Below are positions 25,631 through 34,003 of a stretch of 64,000 nt of DNA, piece after piece (position 1 is the stretch's first letter; every line of letters begins with the position of its first letter). The position numbers and the translations under genes were made by a program. The stretch is from Ectopseudomonas toyotomiensis (lineage in GTDB: Bacteria > Pseudomonadota > Gammaproteobacteria > Pseudomonadales > Pseudomonadaceae), in NCBI RefSeq assembly GCF_900115695.1, contig NZ_FOXK01000006.1:62001-126000 (forward strand), in the 5' to 3' direction. A model generated the notes under the pieces. That model searched no databases and was not told where the DNA came from. It was given only the letters and a program-made list of their open reading frames with translations.

Positions 25631-26134
25631 ATGGACCAGTCCTTCCTCACCGTGCGCCCGGCGACCCAGGCCGACCTGGCCAGTTTGGTGGAACTGCGTG
25701 CGTATCTGCTGGACGGCACCAACGCCAGCTATTCGAGCAAGACACCGGAGGACGCGGCGCGCTGGCGGGCGGCCTACCGCACCTGGCTGAACAGCCGCCT
25801 GAACGACAGTGACTGCGTGCAAATCCTCGCCGCCGAGCACAGGGAGTCCGGCCAGGTGCTGGGCTGCGCGACGGCCATCATCGACCAGCGCGCGCCGGCG
25901 CCGGGCTGCCTCAACGGCCTATCCGGCTGGGTGCAATCGGTGGTGGTGGAGCCGCAGTGGCGCGGCCGCGGCATCGCCAAGCAACTGATGCAGCACCTGC
26001 TGCGCTGGTTCGCCAACCGCGGCGTCGGCTGCGTGGTGCTGCAGAGCACCGAGGCCGCCGGCACGCTGTACCAGGCCCTGGGCTTCACCGCCAGCGACGA
26101 GCGCCTGCTGATCCGTCAGGAGGCCTCGGCATGA
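25631..26134 (+). CDS. GNAT N-acetyltransferase (AlmB-like)
   Basis: 167 residues with the GNAT acetyl-CoA motif Gln-Trp-Arg-Gly-Arg-Gly-Ile-Ala near 116 and a C-terminal Leu-Tyr-Gln-Ala-Leu-Gly-Phe. It starts one base after the PLP-enzyme stop (TGAGATG). In alaremycin biosynthesis a GNAT protein acetylates the amino group of the ALAS-like product, and the same step is inferred here. Acyl donor and substrate are not proven. Confidence 0.88.
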   Translation: MDQSFLTVRPATQADLASLVELRAYLLDGTNASYSSKTPEDAARWRAAYRTWLNSRLNDSDCVQILAAEHRESGQVLGCATAIIDQRAPAPGCLNGLSGWVQSVVVEPQWRGRGIAKQLMQHLLRWFANRGVGCVVLQSTEAAGTLYQALGFTASDERLLIRQEASA

Positions 26135-27201
26135 AGATCCTGATCATCGGCCTGGGCTACGCCGGCAACCGTTACCGCCGGGCCTTCGAACATATCGCCA
26201 CGAGCACCGGCCTGCCGCTGTCGCTAGCCTATGTCGGGCGCCGGCGGAAGGCGACTGAGCTGCCCTACTTCGACAGCGTCCCCCGCGCGCTGGAAGTCTT
26301 TGCGCCGGACATCGTGGTGGTCAGCGTCAACGACCACAGCCATGCGCCCGTGCTCAAGCAACTGGCCGGCTACCGTGGCTTCGTGCTCTGCGAGAAGCCG
26401 CTGGTCACGCCGGGCGACGACCTGGACGAGCTGCTCGGTGCATTGGATCAGGTCGGCGGCTTTGCCCTGGATCTGGTGGAGCGCTACTCGGACGCAACCC
26501 AGCAGTTGCGCGACTGGGTCGGGCGTCACGACTGGCAACTGGTGCGGGCCAGCTTCCACTGGGGCAAGGACCGCATCAACGACTACCGCCCGACCTGCGG
26601 TGTGACCAGCGAGGTGATCCATGCCCTGGATCTGGTCGGCTGGATCTGCCCGCGCGCCGGCCAGCTCCAGCTCGGTGGCGTACTCGGCGTGCGTTCGGAC
26701 TTCTCCATCTCCGGCGCAGAGGTACTCGACACCGTGCAACTCACCGCCAGCATGGGCGAAGCACGGGTCACCGGTTACGCCAGCTTCGTCAACATCGTGC
26801 GCCAGCGCACCCTGGACTACAGCTTCGTCGACCACGATGCCCGGCTGATCCATGCGCGCCTGGTGTTCGACACGCCGCGCTGGGATCAAGACCAGTTGCG
26901 GATCTGGACGCGCGGCGCCGACGGCGCCGAGGAGCTGTTGCACGAGTTCGCCACCGCCCCCGACGAGCCAGGCCTGGACACCCTGCACAAGCTCTCGCGG
27001 CTGTGCCGGCAGGTGGTGCGCGCCGTGGCGCTCAAGGAGCCACCCCGTCAGCCCTTCGCCGGCCTCGACACCGCAGTGACATTGCAGCGCCTGCTCAACG
27101 AGCTTGAAACCCATGCCCAAACCCCAGCACCGGCGCGCTACGTCCTTGGTGAGACGCGCGTGCTGCTGGCCGAGGACAGCGACCTGGAAAGCCTCGGGTA
27201 A
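26131..27201 (+). CDS. Gfo/Idh/MocA-family oxidoreductase (AlmC-like)
   Basis: 356 residues with an N-terminal Rossmann motif Ile-Gly-Leu-Gly-Tyr-Ala-Gly-Asn and a Cys-Glu-Lys-Pro-Leu segment near 89 that is diagnostic of the Gfo/Idh/MocA family. The start overlaps the GNAT stop (ATGA). An oxidoreductase is the third gene of the alaremycin set, where the acetylated hydroxy-ketone must become an enamide. A direct role in that dehydration is possible but unproven. Confidence 0.85.
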   Translation: MKILIIGLGYAGNRYRRAFEHIATSTGLPLSLAYVGRRRKATELPYFDSVPRALEVFAPDIVVVSVNDHSHAPVLKQLAGYRGFVLCEKPLVTPGDDLDELLGALDQVGGFALDLVERYSDATQQLRDWVGRHDWQLVRASFHWGKDRINDYRPTCGVTSEVIHALDLVGWICPRAGQLQLGGVLGVRSDFSISGAEVLDTVQLTASMGEARVTGYASFVNIVRQRTLDYSFVDHDARLIHARLVFDTPRWDQDQLRIWTRGADGAEELLHEFATAPDEPGLDTLHKLSRLCRQVVRAVALKEPPRQPFAGLDTAVTLQRLLNELETHAQTPAPARYVLGETRVLLAEDSDLESLG

Positions 27202-27223
27202 CCCAATCACAAGGAGAACGACT

Positions 27224-29077
27224 ATGTGTGGAATCGCTGGATGGCTGTCCTACAGCCAGAACTTGGAAACGCAACGCGACACCCTGCAGCGCATGACCGA
27301 CACCATGGCCCTGCGCGGCCCGGATGCCGGCGGGCTGTGGATCGACGGGCCGGTGGGCCTGGGTCACAGGCGCCTGTCGATCATCGACCTGGAGGGCGGT
27401 CGTCAGCCGATGACGGCTATGCACGGTGGCCCGCGCGAGGTCGCCGCCATTACCTACAGCGGCGAGGTCTACAACTTCCGCGAGCTGCGCACCGAGTTGC
27501 AGCGACTCGGTCATCAGTTCAAAACCCGCAGCGACACCGAGGTGGTGCTGCGCGCCTATGTCGAATGGGGCGAGGCCTTCGTCGAGCGGCTCAACGGCAT
27601 GTATGCCTTCGCCATCTGGGACCTGCGTTCGCAGGAGCTGCTGCTGATCCGCGACCGCATGGGCGTCAAGCCGCTGTATTACTTCCCCACCGCGGACGGT
27701 GTGGTGTTCGGCTCCGAACCAAAGGCACTGCTGGCCAACCCGCTGGTACCGCGCAAGGTGCGTGCCGACGGCCTGCGCGAGATCCTGGAGATGGTGAAGA
27801 CGCCAGGCCACGCCGTGTTCGATGGCATGCGCGAGGTGATGCCGGGCGAGATCGTGCGTATTAACCGCCAGGGCCTCGGTCGCCGCCACTACTGGAAGCT
27901 CGAGGCGCGCGAGCACGAGCACACGCTGGACGAGACCATCCGCCATACCCGCGACTTGCTGGAGGACATCGTCGACCGCCAGATCGTCGCCGACGTACCG
28001 CTGTGCAGCCTGCTCTCGGGCGGTCTCGACTCCTCGATCATCACCGCGCTGGCGTCGAAGAAGCTGCTGGCCGCCGGCAAGGAGAACATCCGCTCCTTCT
28101 CCGTCGACTTCGTCGACCACGGCAGCGGTTTCACCGGCGATGCCGTGCGGGGGACGCCAGATGCGCCCTTCGTGCGCGACCTGGTGGAGAAGATTCGCTC
28201 CAGCCACCAGGAGATCGTCCTCGACAGTCGTGAGCTGGCCGATCCAGCGTTGCGTGCGCAGATCGTCCGCGCCCTCGACCTGCCACCGGCCTTCTGGGGC
28301 GACATGTGGCCATCGCTTTACCGACTGTTCCAGGAGGTCCGCAAGCACTCGACGGTGGCGTTGTCCGGCGAGAGCGCGGACGAGGTGTTCGGTGGCTACC
28401 GCTGGTTCCACGATCCGGAGGCGATCCAGGCCGACACCTTCCCCTGGCTGACATCGGTCACCGGCAAGTACTTCGACGGCAAGACCCTGTTCGACCCGGG
28501 CCTGCTGGCCCAACTGGACATGCACAGCTTCCTGCGCGACAGCTACGCCCAGGCCATTGCCGAGGCGCCGGTACTGCCGGGCGAAAGTGCTGTCGACCAG
28601 CGCATGCGGCAGATGAGCTACGTCAACCTGACACGCTTCGTGCAGACCCTGCTCGACCGCAAGGACCGCATGAGCATGGCCGTCGGCCTCGAGGTGCGTG
28701 TGCCCTTCTGTGATCACCGCCTGGTCGAGTACGCCTTCAACATCCCCTGGGCGATGAAGGCCTTCGACGGGCGGGAGAAAAGCATCCTGCGCGCGGCGAC
28801 CCGCGACCTGCTGCCCGAATCGATCAGCGAACGGGTCAAGAGCCCCTACCCCTCGACCCAGGACCCGGCCTACGAGCAGGCGTTGCGTGACGCCCTGGCC
28901 GCCATCCAGGCGGATCGCAATGCGCCGGTGACGCCCCTGCTCGACAGCGGCCGTATCCAGCAGACCCTGGCCAAGCCGCTCGGCAGTGTCTCGCCCATGT
29001 ACGAGCGCATGGGCATGGAGCTGGCAGTCGGCCTCAACACCTGGCTGAACGAGTACGACGTCAGCCTCGAACTCTAG
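27224..29077 (+). CDS. Asparagine-synthetase-like amidotransferase
   Basis: 617 residues. Cys2 right after the initiator Met (Met-Cys-Gly-Ile-Ala-Gly-Trp) is the class II glutaminase nucleophile; Ser-Gly-Gly-Leu-Asp-Ser near 265 is the ATP-pyrophosphatase motif. Both half-sites are complete, so it should make amides from glutamine. AAGGAG precedes the ATG. In this operon the likely target is the terminal carboxylate of an alaremycin-like acid, giving a primocarcin-like amide; ordinary asparagine formation is the alternative. A strong hairpin follows. Confidence 0.9.
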   Translation: MCGIAGWLSYSQNLETQRDTLQRMTDTMALRGPDAGGLWIDGPVGLGHRRLSIIDLEGGRQPMTAMHGGPREVAAITYSGEVYNFRELRTELQRLGHQFKTRSDTEVVLRAYVEWGEAFVERLNGMYAFAIWDLRSQELLLIRDRMGVKPLYYFPTADGVVFGSEPKALLANPLVPRKVRADGLREILEMVKTPGHAVFDGMREVMPGEIVRINRQGLGRRHYWKLEAREHEHTLDETIRHTRDLLEDIVDRQIVADVPLCSLLSGGLDSSIITALASKKLLAAGKENIRSFSVDFVDHGSGFTGDAVRGTPDAPFVRDLVEKIRSSHQEIVLDSRELADPALRAQIVRALDLPPAFWGDMWPSLYRLFQEVRKHSTVALSGESADEVFGGYRWFHDPEAIQADTFPWLTSVTGKYFDGKTLFDPGLLAQLDMHSFLRDSYAQAIAEAPVLPGESAVDQRMRQMSYVNLTRFVQTLLDRKDRMSMAVGLEVRVPFCDHRLVEYAFNIPWAMKAFDGREKSILRAATRDLLPESISERVKSPYPSTQDPAYEQALRDALAAIQADRNAPVTPLLDSGRIQQTLAKPLGSVSPMYERMGMELAVGLNTWLNEYDVSLEL

Positions 29078-29087
29078 TCCCCCAACC

Positions 29088-29116
29088 GGATGCGGCCCCG
29101 TTGCGGGGCCGCATCC
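29088..29116 (+). terminator. GC-rich hairpin after the amidotransferase gene
   Basis: Twelve perfect pairs, GGATGCGGCCCC with GGGGCCGCATCC, loop of five bases. No T tract follows (CTCCGCTG), so it may attenuate rather than end transcription before the exporter gene. Confidence 0.6.
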
Positions 29117-29163
29117 CTCCGCTGTACCACCCACGCGTTCTTGCAACGCAAGCGAGTCCGAGC

Positions 29164-30363
29164 ATGCACACACCTAACCAATCCCCCATCTACCTCATAG
29201 CGCTGGGGGCCTTCGCCCTCGGCATGGCCTCCTATGTCACCGCCGGGCTGATCCCGATGATCGAGGCCTCGTTCGCGGTCTCCGTTGCGGTGGCCGCCCA
29301 GCTGGTTACCGCCTTCACCCTGGCCTACGGCCTGGGTTCGCCGATCTTCGTCGCCCTGACGCCGGCGCATCGCCAGCGTGCCGGCCTGCTGCTGGCCCTG
29401 GGCCTGTTCGTCATCGCCAACGCCGCCAGCGCGCTGGCCGAGAGCTTCACCGCGTTGATGGTCTGGCGCGCCATCGCCGGTATCGGCGCCGGCGTCTACC
29501 TGGCCATGGGCATCGGTGCCTCGGCCGCCGTTTCCACCCCGGAACGCCGCGGCAAGGCCATCGCCATCATCATGGGCGGCATGGCCAGCGGCGTGGTACT
29601 GGGCGTGCCGCTCAGCCTGCTGATCGCCGAACAGCTCGGCTGGCAGGCCGCCCTGTGGCTGGTCACCCTTCTCGGCTTGGTGGCCTTCTCCGGCCTGCTG
29701 CTGAAGCTCCCTTCCCTGCCGGCAGCCACCGCCACCACGCTGGGGCAGAAGCTGGCGATCCTCGGCGACGGCCATGTACTGGTCATCCTGCTAGTCTCGC
29801 TGCTGGCCGCCATTGCCAGCCTGGGCATGTATACCTTTATCGCCCCGCTGCTGGCTGACCCGGCCTACGGCGCGGTGCGCTCGGTCACGCCCTATCTGTG
29901 GGTCTGGGGCATCGGCGGTGTGCTGGGCAGCTTCCTGATCGGCCCGCTGGTGGATCGCATCAAGGGCCCGGTGCTGACCTTCGCCATCATGCTGATCCTC
30001 GCCGTGTCGCTGTTCGTGCTGCCGCTGGCGGCGGCCATCAGCACCTGGCTGGTGATGCTGCCCATCGCCCTGTGGGGCGCGGTCGGCTGGGCGCTGCAGG
30101 TGCCGCAGAATAACGAGCTGATCTTGGCGCGTCAGGCACAAGGCGACGGCAACCTGGCCATCGCCCTCAACGAGTCGGCGCTGTACCTGGGCAGCGCCAT
30201 CGGTGCCGCGGCCGGCGGCTTCGTGCTGCTGTTGCAGCTGCCCACCTGGACCCTGGCCGCCAGTGCCGGTGGTGTCGCCGCGCTGGGCGCCCTGCTGCAG
30301 ATCGTCAACCTGCGTCGCCAACCAACCTGGAACGGCGACGTGCAAGCCGAACCCTACAACTGA
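29164..30363 (+). CDS. MFS exporter, likely self-resistance (AlmE-like)
   Basis: 399 residues with 12 membrane helices in the DHA1/AraJ-type pattern, including a Gly-Leu-Ile-Pro segment near 35 and repeated Gly-rich helices. It follows the amidotransferase by 86 bases. The alaremycin cluster includes an MFS exporter in the equivalent place, so product efflux is the natural inference. Substrate cannot be read from sequence. The ATG at 29164 was chosen because upstream codons overlap the hairpin and are not membrane-like. Confidence 0.87.
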   Translation: MHTPNQSPIYLIALGAFALGMASYVTAGLIPMIEASFAVSVAVAAQLVTAFTLAYGLGSPIFVALTPAHRQRAGLLLALGLFVIANAASALAESFTALMVWRAIAGIGAGVYLAMGIGASAAVSTPERRGKAIAIIMGGMASGVVLGVPLSLLIAEQLGWQAALWLVTLLGLVAFSGLLLKLPSLPAATATTLGQKLAILGDGHVLVILLVSLLAAIASLGMYTFIAPLLADPAYGAVRSVTPYLWVWGIGGVLGSFLIGPLVDRIKGPVLTFAIMLILAVSLFVLPLAAAISTWLVMLPIALWGAVGWALQVPQNNELILARQAQGDGNLAIALNESALYLGSAIGAAAGGFVLLLQLPTWTLAASAGGVAALGALLQIVNLRRQPTWNGDVQAEPYN

Positions 30364-30376
30364 CGGAGGAAAGGCC

Positions 30377-31303
30377 GTGGAACTGCGCCACCTTCGCTGT
30401 TTCATTGCCGTCGCAGAAGAACTGCATTTTGCGCGTGCCGCCGCGCGCCTGCATATCGAGCAGTCGCCCCTGTCGCGGATCATCAAGGAACTGGAGTACC
30501 GCCTGGGCGTGCAGCTGTTCGAACGCACCACGCGGCGCACGCGCCTGACCTGGGCCGGCAAGGTGCTGCTGGAAGAAGCTCGCCGGGTGCTGGCCGTGGT
30601 CGACCAGGCCAAGGCCAGCGTCAAAAGCGCGGCGGCCGGCTACCGCGGGCGCATCCGCGTCGCACTGTCCGATGGCATCCCGCAGTCACGCCTGGCCGCC
30701 CTGCTCGCCCAGTGCCGCGAGGAGGAACCGGAGGTCGAGATCTGCCTGTCGGAAGTCACCTTCAGCGAACAGATCAGAGGCCTGAACGATGACCTGTTCG
30801 ATATCGGGCTTGCACAGTCCGACGAGGTCGGCGATGGGCTGGTGGCCGAGCCGGTCTGGTTCGATCCACTGGTAGTGGCGGTGCCGGCTCGCCACCCGCT
30901 GCTGACCTATCGACGCGTGCCGCTCGACGAAGTGGTGCGCTACCCGCTGGTGCTCTGCGATCCGCAGGTCTGCCAAGGCTTCTGGCAACAGTTGCAGCGG
31001 GTTCTGGGCGCCGTGGATACGCGACTGACCATTGCCGACCGCGTTCCCACCCTGGATCTGATGATGGCGCTGGTAGCCGCGGGTTATGGCCTGGGCTTCT
31101 CCAGCCTGGCGCGCATCAACGAACTCAACAATTCGGACGTCGTGGCCAGGCCGCTAGACGGCTGCGCAACCATGCTAACCACTTACTTGGTGCGGCGCGA
31201 AGGCGATCCGGCCGAACAACTGGCCCGGTTTATCGGGCGGGTGAGTCCGGCGGAAAGCCAAGCGTTGCTGCCGGATCACACATCACAGAAGGAAATCGCC
31301 TGA
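30377..31303 (+). CDS. LysR-family regulator of the biosynthetic cluster
   Basis: 308 residues from a GTG with CGGAGG upstream; the HTH begins at once (Val/Met-Glu-Leu-Arg-His-Leu-Arg-Cys-Phe), which fixes this start. HTH ~1-60 with Ala-Ala-Arg-Leu-His-Ile-Glu-Gln-Ser and a ligand domain at ~90-290 are of the BenM/CbnR type. It follows the exporter by 13 bases, same strand, and so is probably co-transcribed and controls the operon. Confidence 0.87.
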   Translation: MELRHLRCFIAVAEELHFARAAARLHIEQSPLSRIIKELEYRLGVQLFERTTRRTRLTWAGKVLLEEARRVLAVVDQAKASVKSAAAGYRGRIRVALSDGIPQSRLAALLAQCREEEPEVEICLSEVTFSEQIRGLNDDLFDIGLAQSDEVGDGLVAEPVWFDPLVVAVPARHPLLTYRRVPLDEVVRYPLVLCDPQVCQGFWQQLQRVLGAVDTRLTIADRVPTLDLMMALVAAGYGLGFSSLARINELNNSDVVARPLDGCATMLTTYLVRREGDPAEQLARFIGRVSPAESQALLPDHTSQKEIA

Positions 31304-31413
31304 TCGCCCCAGGCACTAGATCTCCCCGTCGCGGCGAGCCCTCTCAGAAGAGCGTCTTAGCGGCAGCCCAGCCAGGCTGCCACATTTCTTATATCTGGCC
31401 ACCTGCTCATTTC

Positions 31414-31458
31414 TTGACAAGAAGACACTCACCATTAAATATACGCAAATAGCGCATA
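31414..31458 (+). promoter_or_regulatory. Promoter and operator of the toxin-antitoxin pair
   Basis: A consensus -35 TTGACA (31414-31419), 16 bases, then TAAATA (31436-31441). An imperfect dyad TATACGC-AAATA-GCGCATA (31440-31458) overlaps the -10/start region directly before the toxin ATG, as expected for antitoxin autorepression. Confidence 0.65.
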
Positions 31459-31461
31459 CAT

Positions 31462-31805
31462 ATGAAAGCATTGTTCGTTGAGCTGTCACCCTTGAGCGCA
31501 ACCGAAAAGTCCACCTGGATGACGACGAGTACTCGCTATTCCAGCAGATGCTCTTGGCCAACCCGGAGGCAGGCGCAGTCATCGCCAACAGCGGTGGTCT
31601 ACGGAAGGTCCGTTTCGGATCGGTCAGGCGCAACAAGGGGAAGCGAGGTGGCGTTCGGGTGATTTACTACTACTGGCTCCGCGGTCTGCAGTTCTGGCTC
31701 TTCACCCTGTATGACAAAGACGAACTCGATGACCTGAGCAGTGACCAGCGTAGGCAGCTGAAAGCGCTCCTTGAGCGCGAAGTGAAGGCGAGGCAAGCAC
31801 CATGA
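31462..31805 (+). pseudogene. RelE/HigB-family toxin, frameshifted
   Basis: The ATG at 31462 starts a normal toxin N-terminus (Met-Lys-Ala-Leu-Phe-Val-Glu-Leu-Ser-Pro). The rest of the toxin (Asp-Asp-Asp-Glu-Tyr-Ser-Leu-Phe-Gln-Gln, Gly-Gly-Leu-Arg-Lys-Val-Arg-Phe, then Tyr-Asp-Lys-Asp-Glu) is in another frame from about 31493. A single missing T in CCCTTGAGCG explains it. RelE-like toxins cleave mRNA on ribosomes. Either the toxin is inactive or the base is a sequencing error. Its stop overlaps the antitoxin ATG (ATGA). Confidence 0.8.
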
Positions 31806-32110
31806 CCAAACGCGATATTTTTTCCGAGCTGATCGAAGGCTTCGACGACCTGGCCGCAGCACGTGAAGGCAAGCGTACGCTGCGTACCCACAAGGTCGAA
31901 TACACGCCAATCGAGCCCGCGACAGGCGCGGAAATCGTCGCACTGCGCGAAAAGCTGAAGATGTCTCAGGGTGTATTCGCCCAGGCCATTCACGCCAAGC
32001 CAGCGACTCTCAAAAACTGGGAACAGAACCGCTCAAAGCCCAACGACCAGGCTACTGTTCTCATCCGTATCCTGAACAAGCATCCGGACCTCATACGCGA
32101 ACTGGCGTAG
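31802..32110 (+). CDS. HTH antitoxin of the RelE/HigB pair
   Basis: 102 residues, intact. An N-terminal toxin-binding region (~1-40) is followed by an XRE HTH at ~50-100 with Lys-Met-Ser-Gln-Gly-Val-Phe-Ala-Gln and Asn-Trp-Glu-Gln-Asn-Arg. Such HigA/NadS-like proteins neutralise the toxin and repress their own promoter, and a dyad lies over the -10 at 31440-31458. Confidence 0.88.
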   Translation: MTKRDIFSELIEGFDDLAAAREGKRTLRTHKVEYTPIEPATGAEIVALREKLKMSQGVFAQAIHAKPATLKNWEQNRSKPNDQATVLIRILNKHPDLIRELA

Positions 32111-32496
32111 ATCACCAGAGCGCAGATGGTCCCTGTAACAACAGCAAACGGGCAGAATCACTCGTCGGGTACTCAAATAGATTGGGAAGCGATGTGAGGC
32201 GAGCCGCATGCACAGCCCTTCACCACAACTCGTTCGCCCTCCGTCAGCGTCTACAGGACACTGATGGCTCTGCGCGCTGTCACCTTGATCATCCAGCCTA
32301 CCCATCTCGATGATGATCTGGAGCGGAAAGCAATCAGAGTCAACCGGCTTACAACGTTGCTAGCCGAATAGTTCCCAGCGCTGAGAGTGAACCCTACAAT
32401 CAGGTAGGGAGCGACCTCCGGCCACGGACTGCCGATCACAACCGGCAGAAATCGGCCAGAAGCGGACGTTAATAGCCGTCGGCCTAGGCAGCGCGT
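32111..32496. other. Gene-free stretch with a shared repeat
   Basis: 386 bases with no convincing gene or RNA. The only notable element is ATCGGCCAGAAGCGGAC at 32451-32467, identical to 49383-49399, where it forms half of a hairpin. It may mark debris at an insertion boundary. Confidence 0.5.
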
Positions 32497-33366
32497 CTAT
32501 GTTGCAGACGACTGCCTGAGTGTCTGGATCAACAGGCTGTGAAGTCTGTCGACAGCCGCCGATGCTTGTGAGGCCCTGCTTCGATAGACCGCCACTTCCA
32601 TCGGTTCAAGCGGCCCCAGCCCGTGCTCAGCACCCAAGGTTTCCAGGTGGGCAGGCGCACTGCATTGGGTCAGCACCGCAATGGCCAAACCGCTCTCAAC
32701 CGCTGCGAGTTGCCCAGCCAGGCTGGAGCTGTTGTAGACCACCTTGTAGCGGCGCCCCTGCAAAGCGAGCGAGTTGATGGCGCTGCGCTTCGCCAGGCTG
32801 GTGCTTTCGTAGACGGCAATCGGCAGCGGGTCGCGCCGCCATGTCTGGAACTGCGCCGAGCCAACCCACACCAGTGGTTCATGAAACAGCAGGGTTCCGT
32901 GCCGGGGATGGTCGCGTGATACCAGCGCGAGGTCGAGTTCCCCTTTCTCGACACGAGGAATCAAGGCGGTCGACTGTTCGCAATTCAACTCGATTTCCAC
33001 ACTGCCATGGTGCTGTGCGAAACGTTTGAGCACCGGCGTGAGATAGCGGGCGGCGTGATCATCAGGAACACCCAGACGAATCTGCCCGGTCAGCTCCTGG
33101 CCATGAAAGGCAGCCTGAGTTTCTGCATGCAGGTCGAGCATGCGTCGCGCATAGCCCAGGAGTAGTTGTCCTTGTGGCGTCAACTGATGCTGCCTGGGGC
33201 CGCGCCTCAGGAGCTGACAGTTCAGCGCTGCCTCCAGTTTTTTCAACTGCATGCTGACGGCAGATTGAGAGCGATGAACCTCGGGCGCTGCGCCTGACAG
33301 CGAACCGGCATCCACCACGGCGACAAAGCATTTCAGCCAGTCGATCTGAAGATCCTGATAGTTCAT
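32497..33366 (-). CDS. LysR-family regulator, isolated
   Basis: 289 residues: HTH ~8-65 (Ala-Pro-Glu-Val-His-Arg-Ser-Gln-Ser-Ala-Val-Ser) and a ligand domain ~90-285. No target gene lies divergently; a 637-base AT-rich gap is upstream. Either its target was lost on insertion of the neighbouring locus or it acts elsewhere. Confidence 0.88.
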   Translation of the reverse strand: MNYQDLQIDWLKCFVAVVDAGSLSGAAPEVHRSQSAVSMQLKKLEAALNCQLLRRGPRQHQLTPQGQLLLGYARRMLDLHAETQAAFHGQELTGQIRLGVPDDHAARYLTPVLKRFAQHHGSVEIELNCEQSTALIPRVEKGELDLALVSRDHPRHGTLLFHEPLVWVGSAQFQTWRRDPLPIAVYESTSLAKRSAINSLALQGRRYKVVYNSSSLAGQLAAVESGLAIAVLTQCSAPAHLETLGAEHGLGPLEPMEVAVYRSRASQASAAVDRLHSLLIQTLRQSSAT

Positions 33367-34003
33367 GGTCTCGGCGTATGGATTCGATTAGTTGATAGCT
33401 TATAACCGAATTATTCGTTTTTCTTTAGCTGATGCGCGCCGCATATTGCCGCCGAGATAAAACCTGCGAGCTTGGAGCAAGTGTGGGATGCAAATAAAGT
33501 TTCATCCTAACCCTAAAAACAGAGAGAAACGTCGCGCGCTCTCCTATTCATAAAAAATCCCTTTTATATCAGTATGTTGTGAGCACTTACACCCGAGACT
33601 GGATCGTTTTGCCTTTCATGGGAGAATGATTAAGGGCGCTAAAGTATCATCCTAATTTTCGCCCAGGCTCGAAAAATACGGTAAATGGTGAGAATAAAGA
33701 TTCATCCTTTTCCGATGTTGCCCGTTCCAACACGTAAGCAGTCAGTCAGAAAAAACACATAGATCCAATCCCTAGCGAGCATTGAGCTCTCTCATCCGTG
33801 CCAACTGCTCCAACCCTTGGACGCCCTAAATGCTTACCCAAAAAAATCAACACCTTCTTTTAAAAACACAATCAAAAATGACTCCCTTATATCCATTTAA
33901 CCTAAACAGCCTTCTCCCCACTGCACTAGCTAGGGCTCGTAGTTCGGCGCAAGGCTGAAGTCGCTTGGCTGCTTCGCTGTGCAGATCCATGACCCACTTT
34001 CCA
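33367..34003. other. AT-rich gene-free stretch with three direct repeats
   Basis: 637 bases, clearly richer in A and T than the flanks, with no convincing gene. The motif (A)AATAAAGTTTCATCCTAA occurs at 33493-33510, as GCTAAAGTATCATCCTAA at 33638-33655 and as AATAAAGATTCATCCTT at 33693-33709, all same orientation. The stretch joins the LysR gene to the end of degP. Confidence 0.6.

Noticed and set aside
27095..29173. A 692-codon minus-strand frame
   Set aside because: Shadow of the amidotransferase gene, which has complete catalytic motifs.
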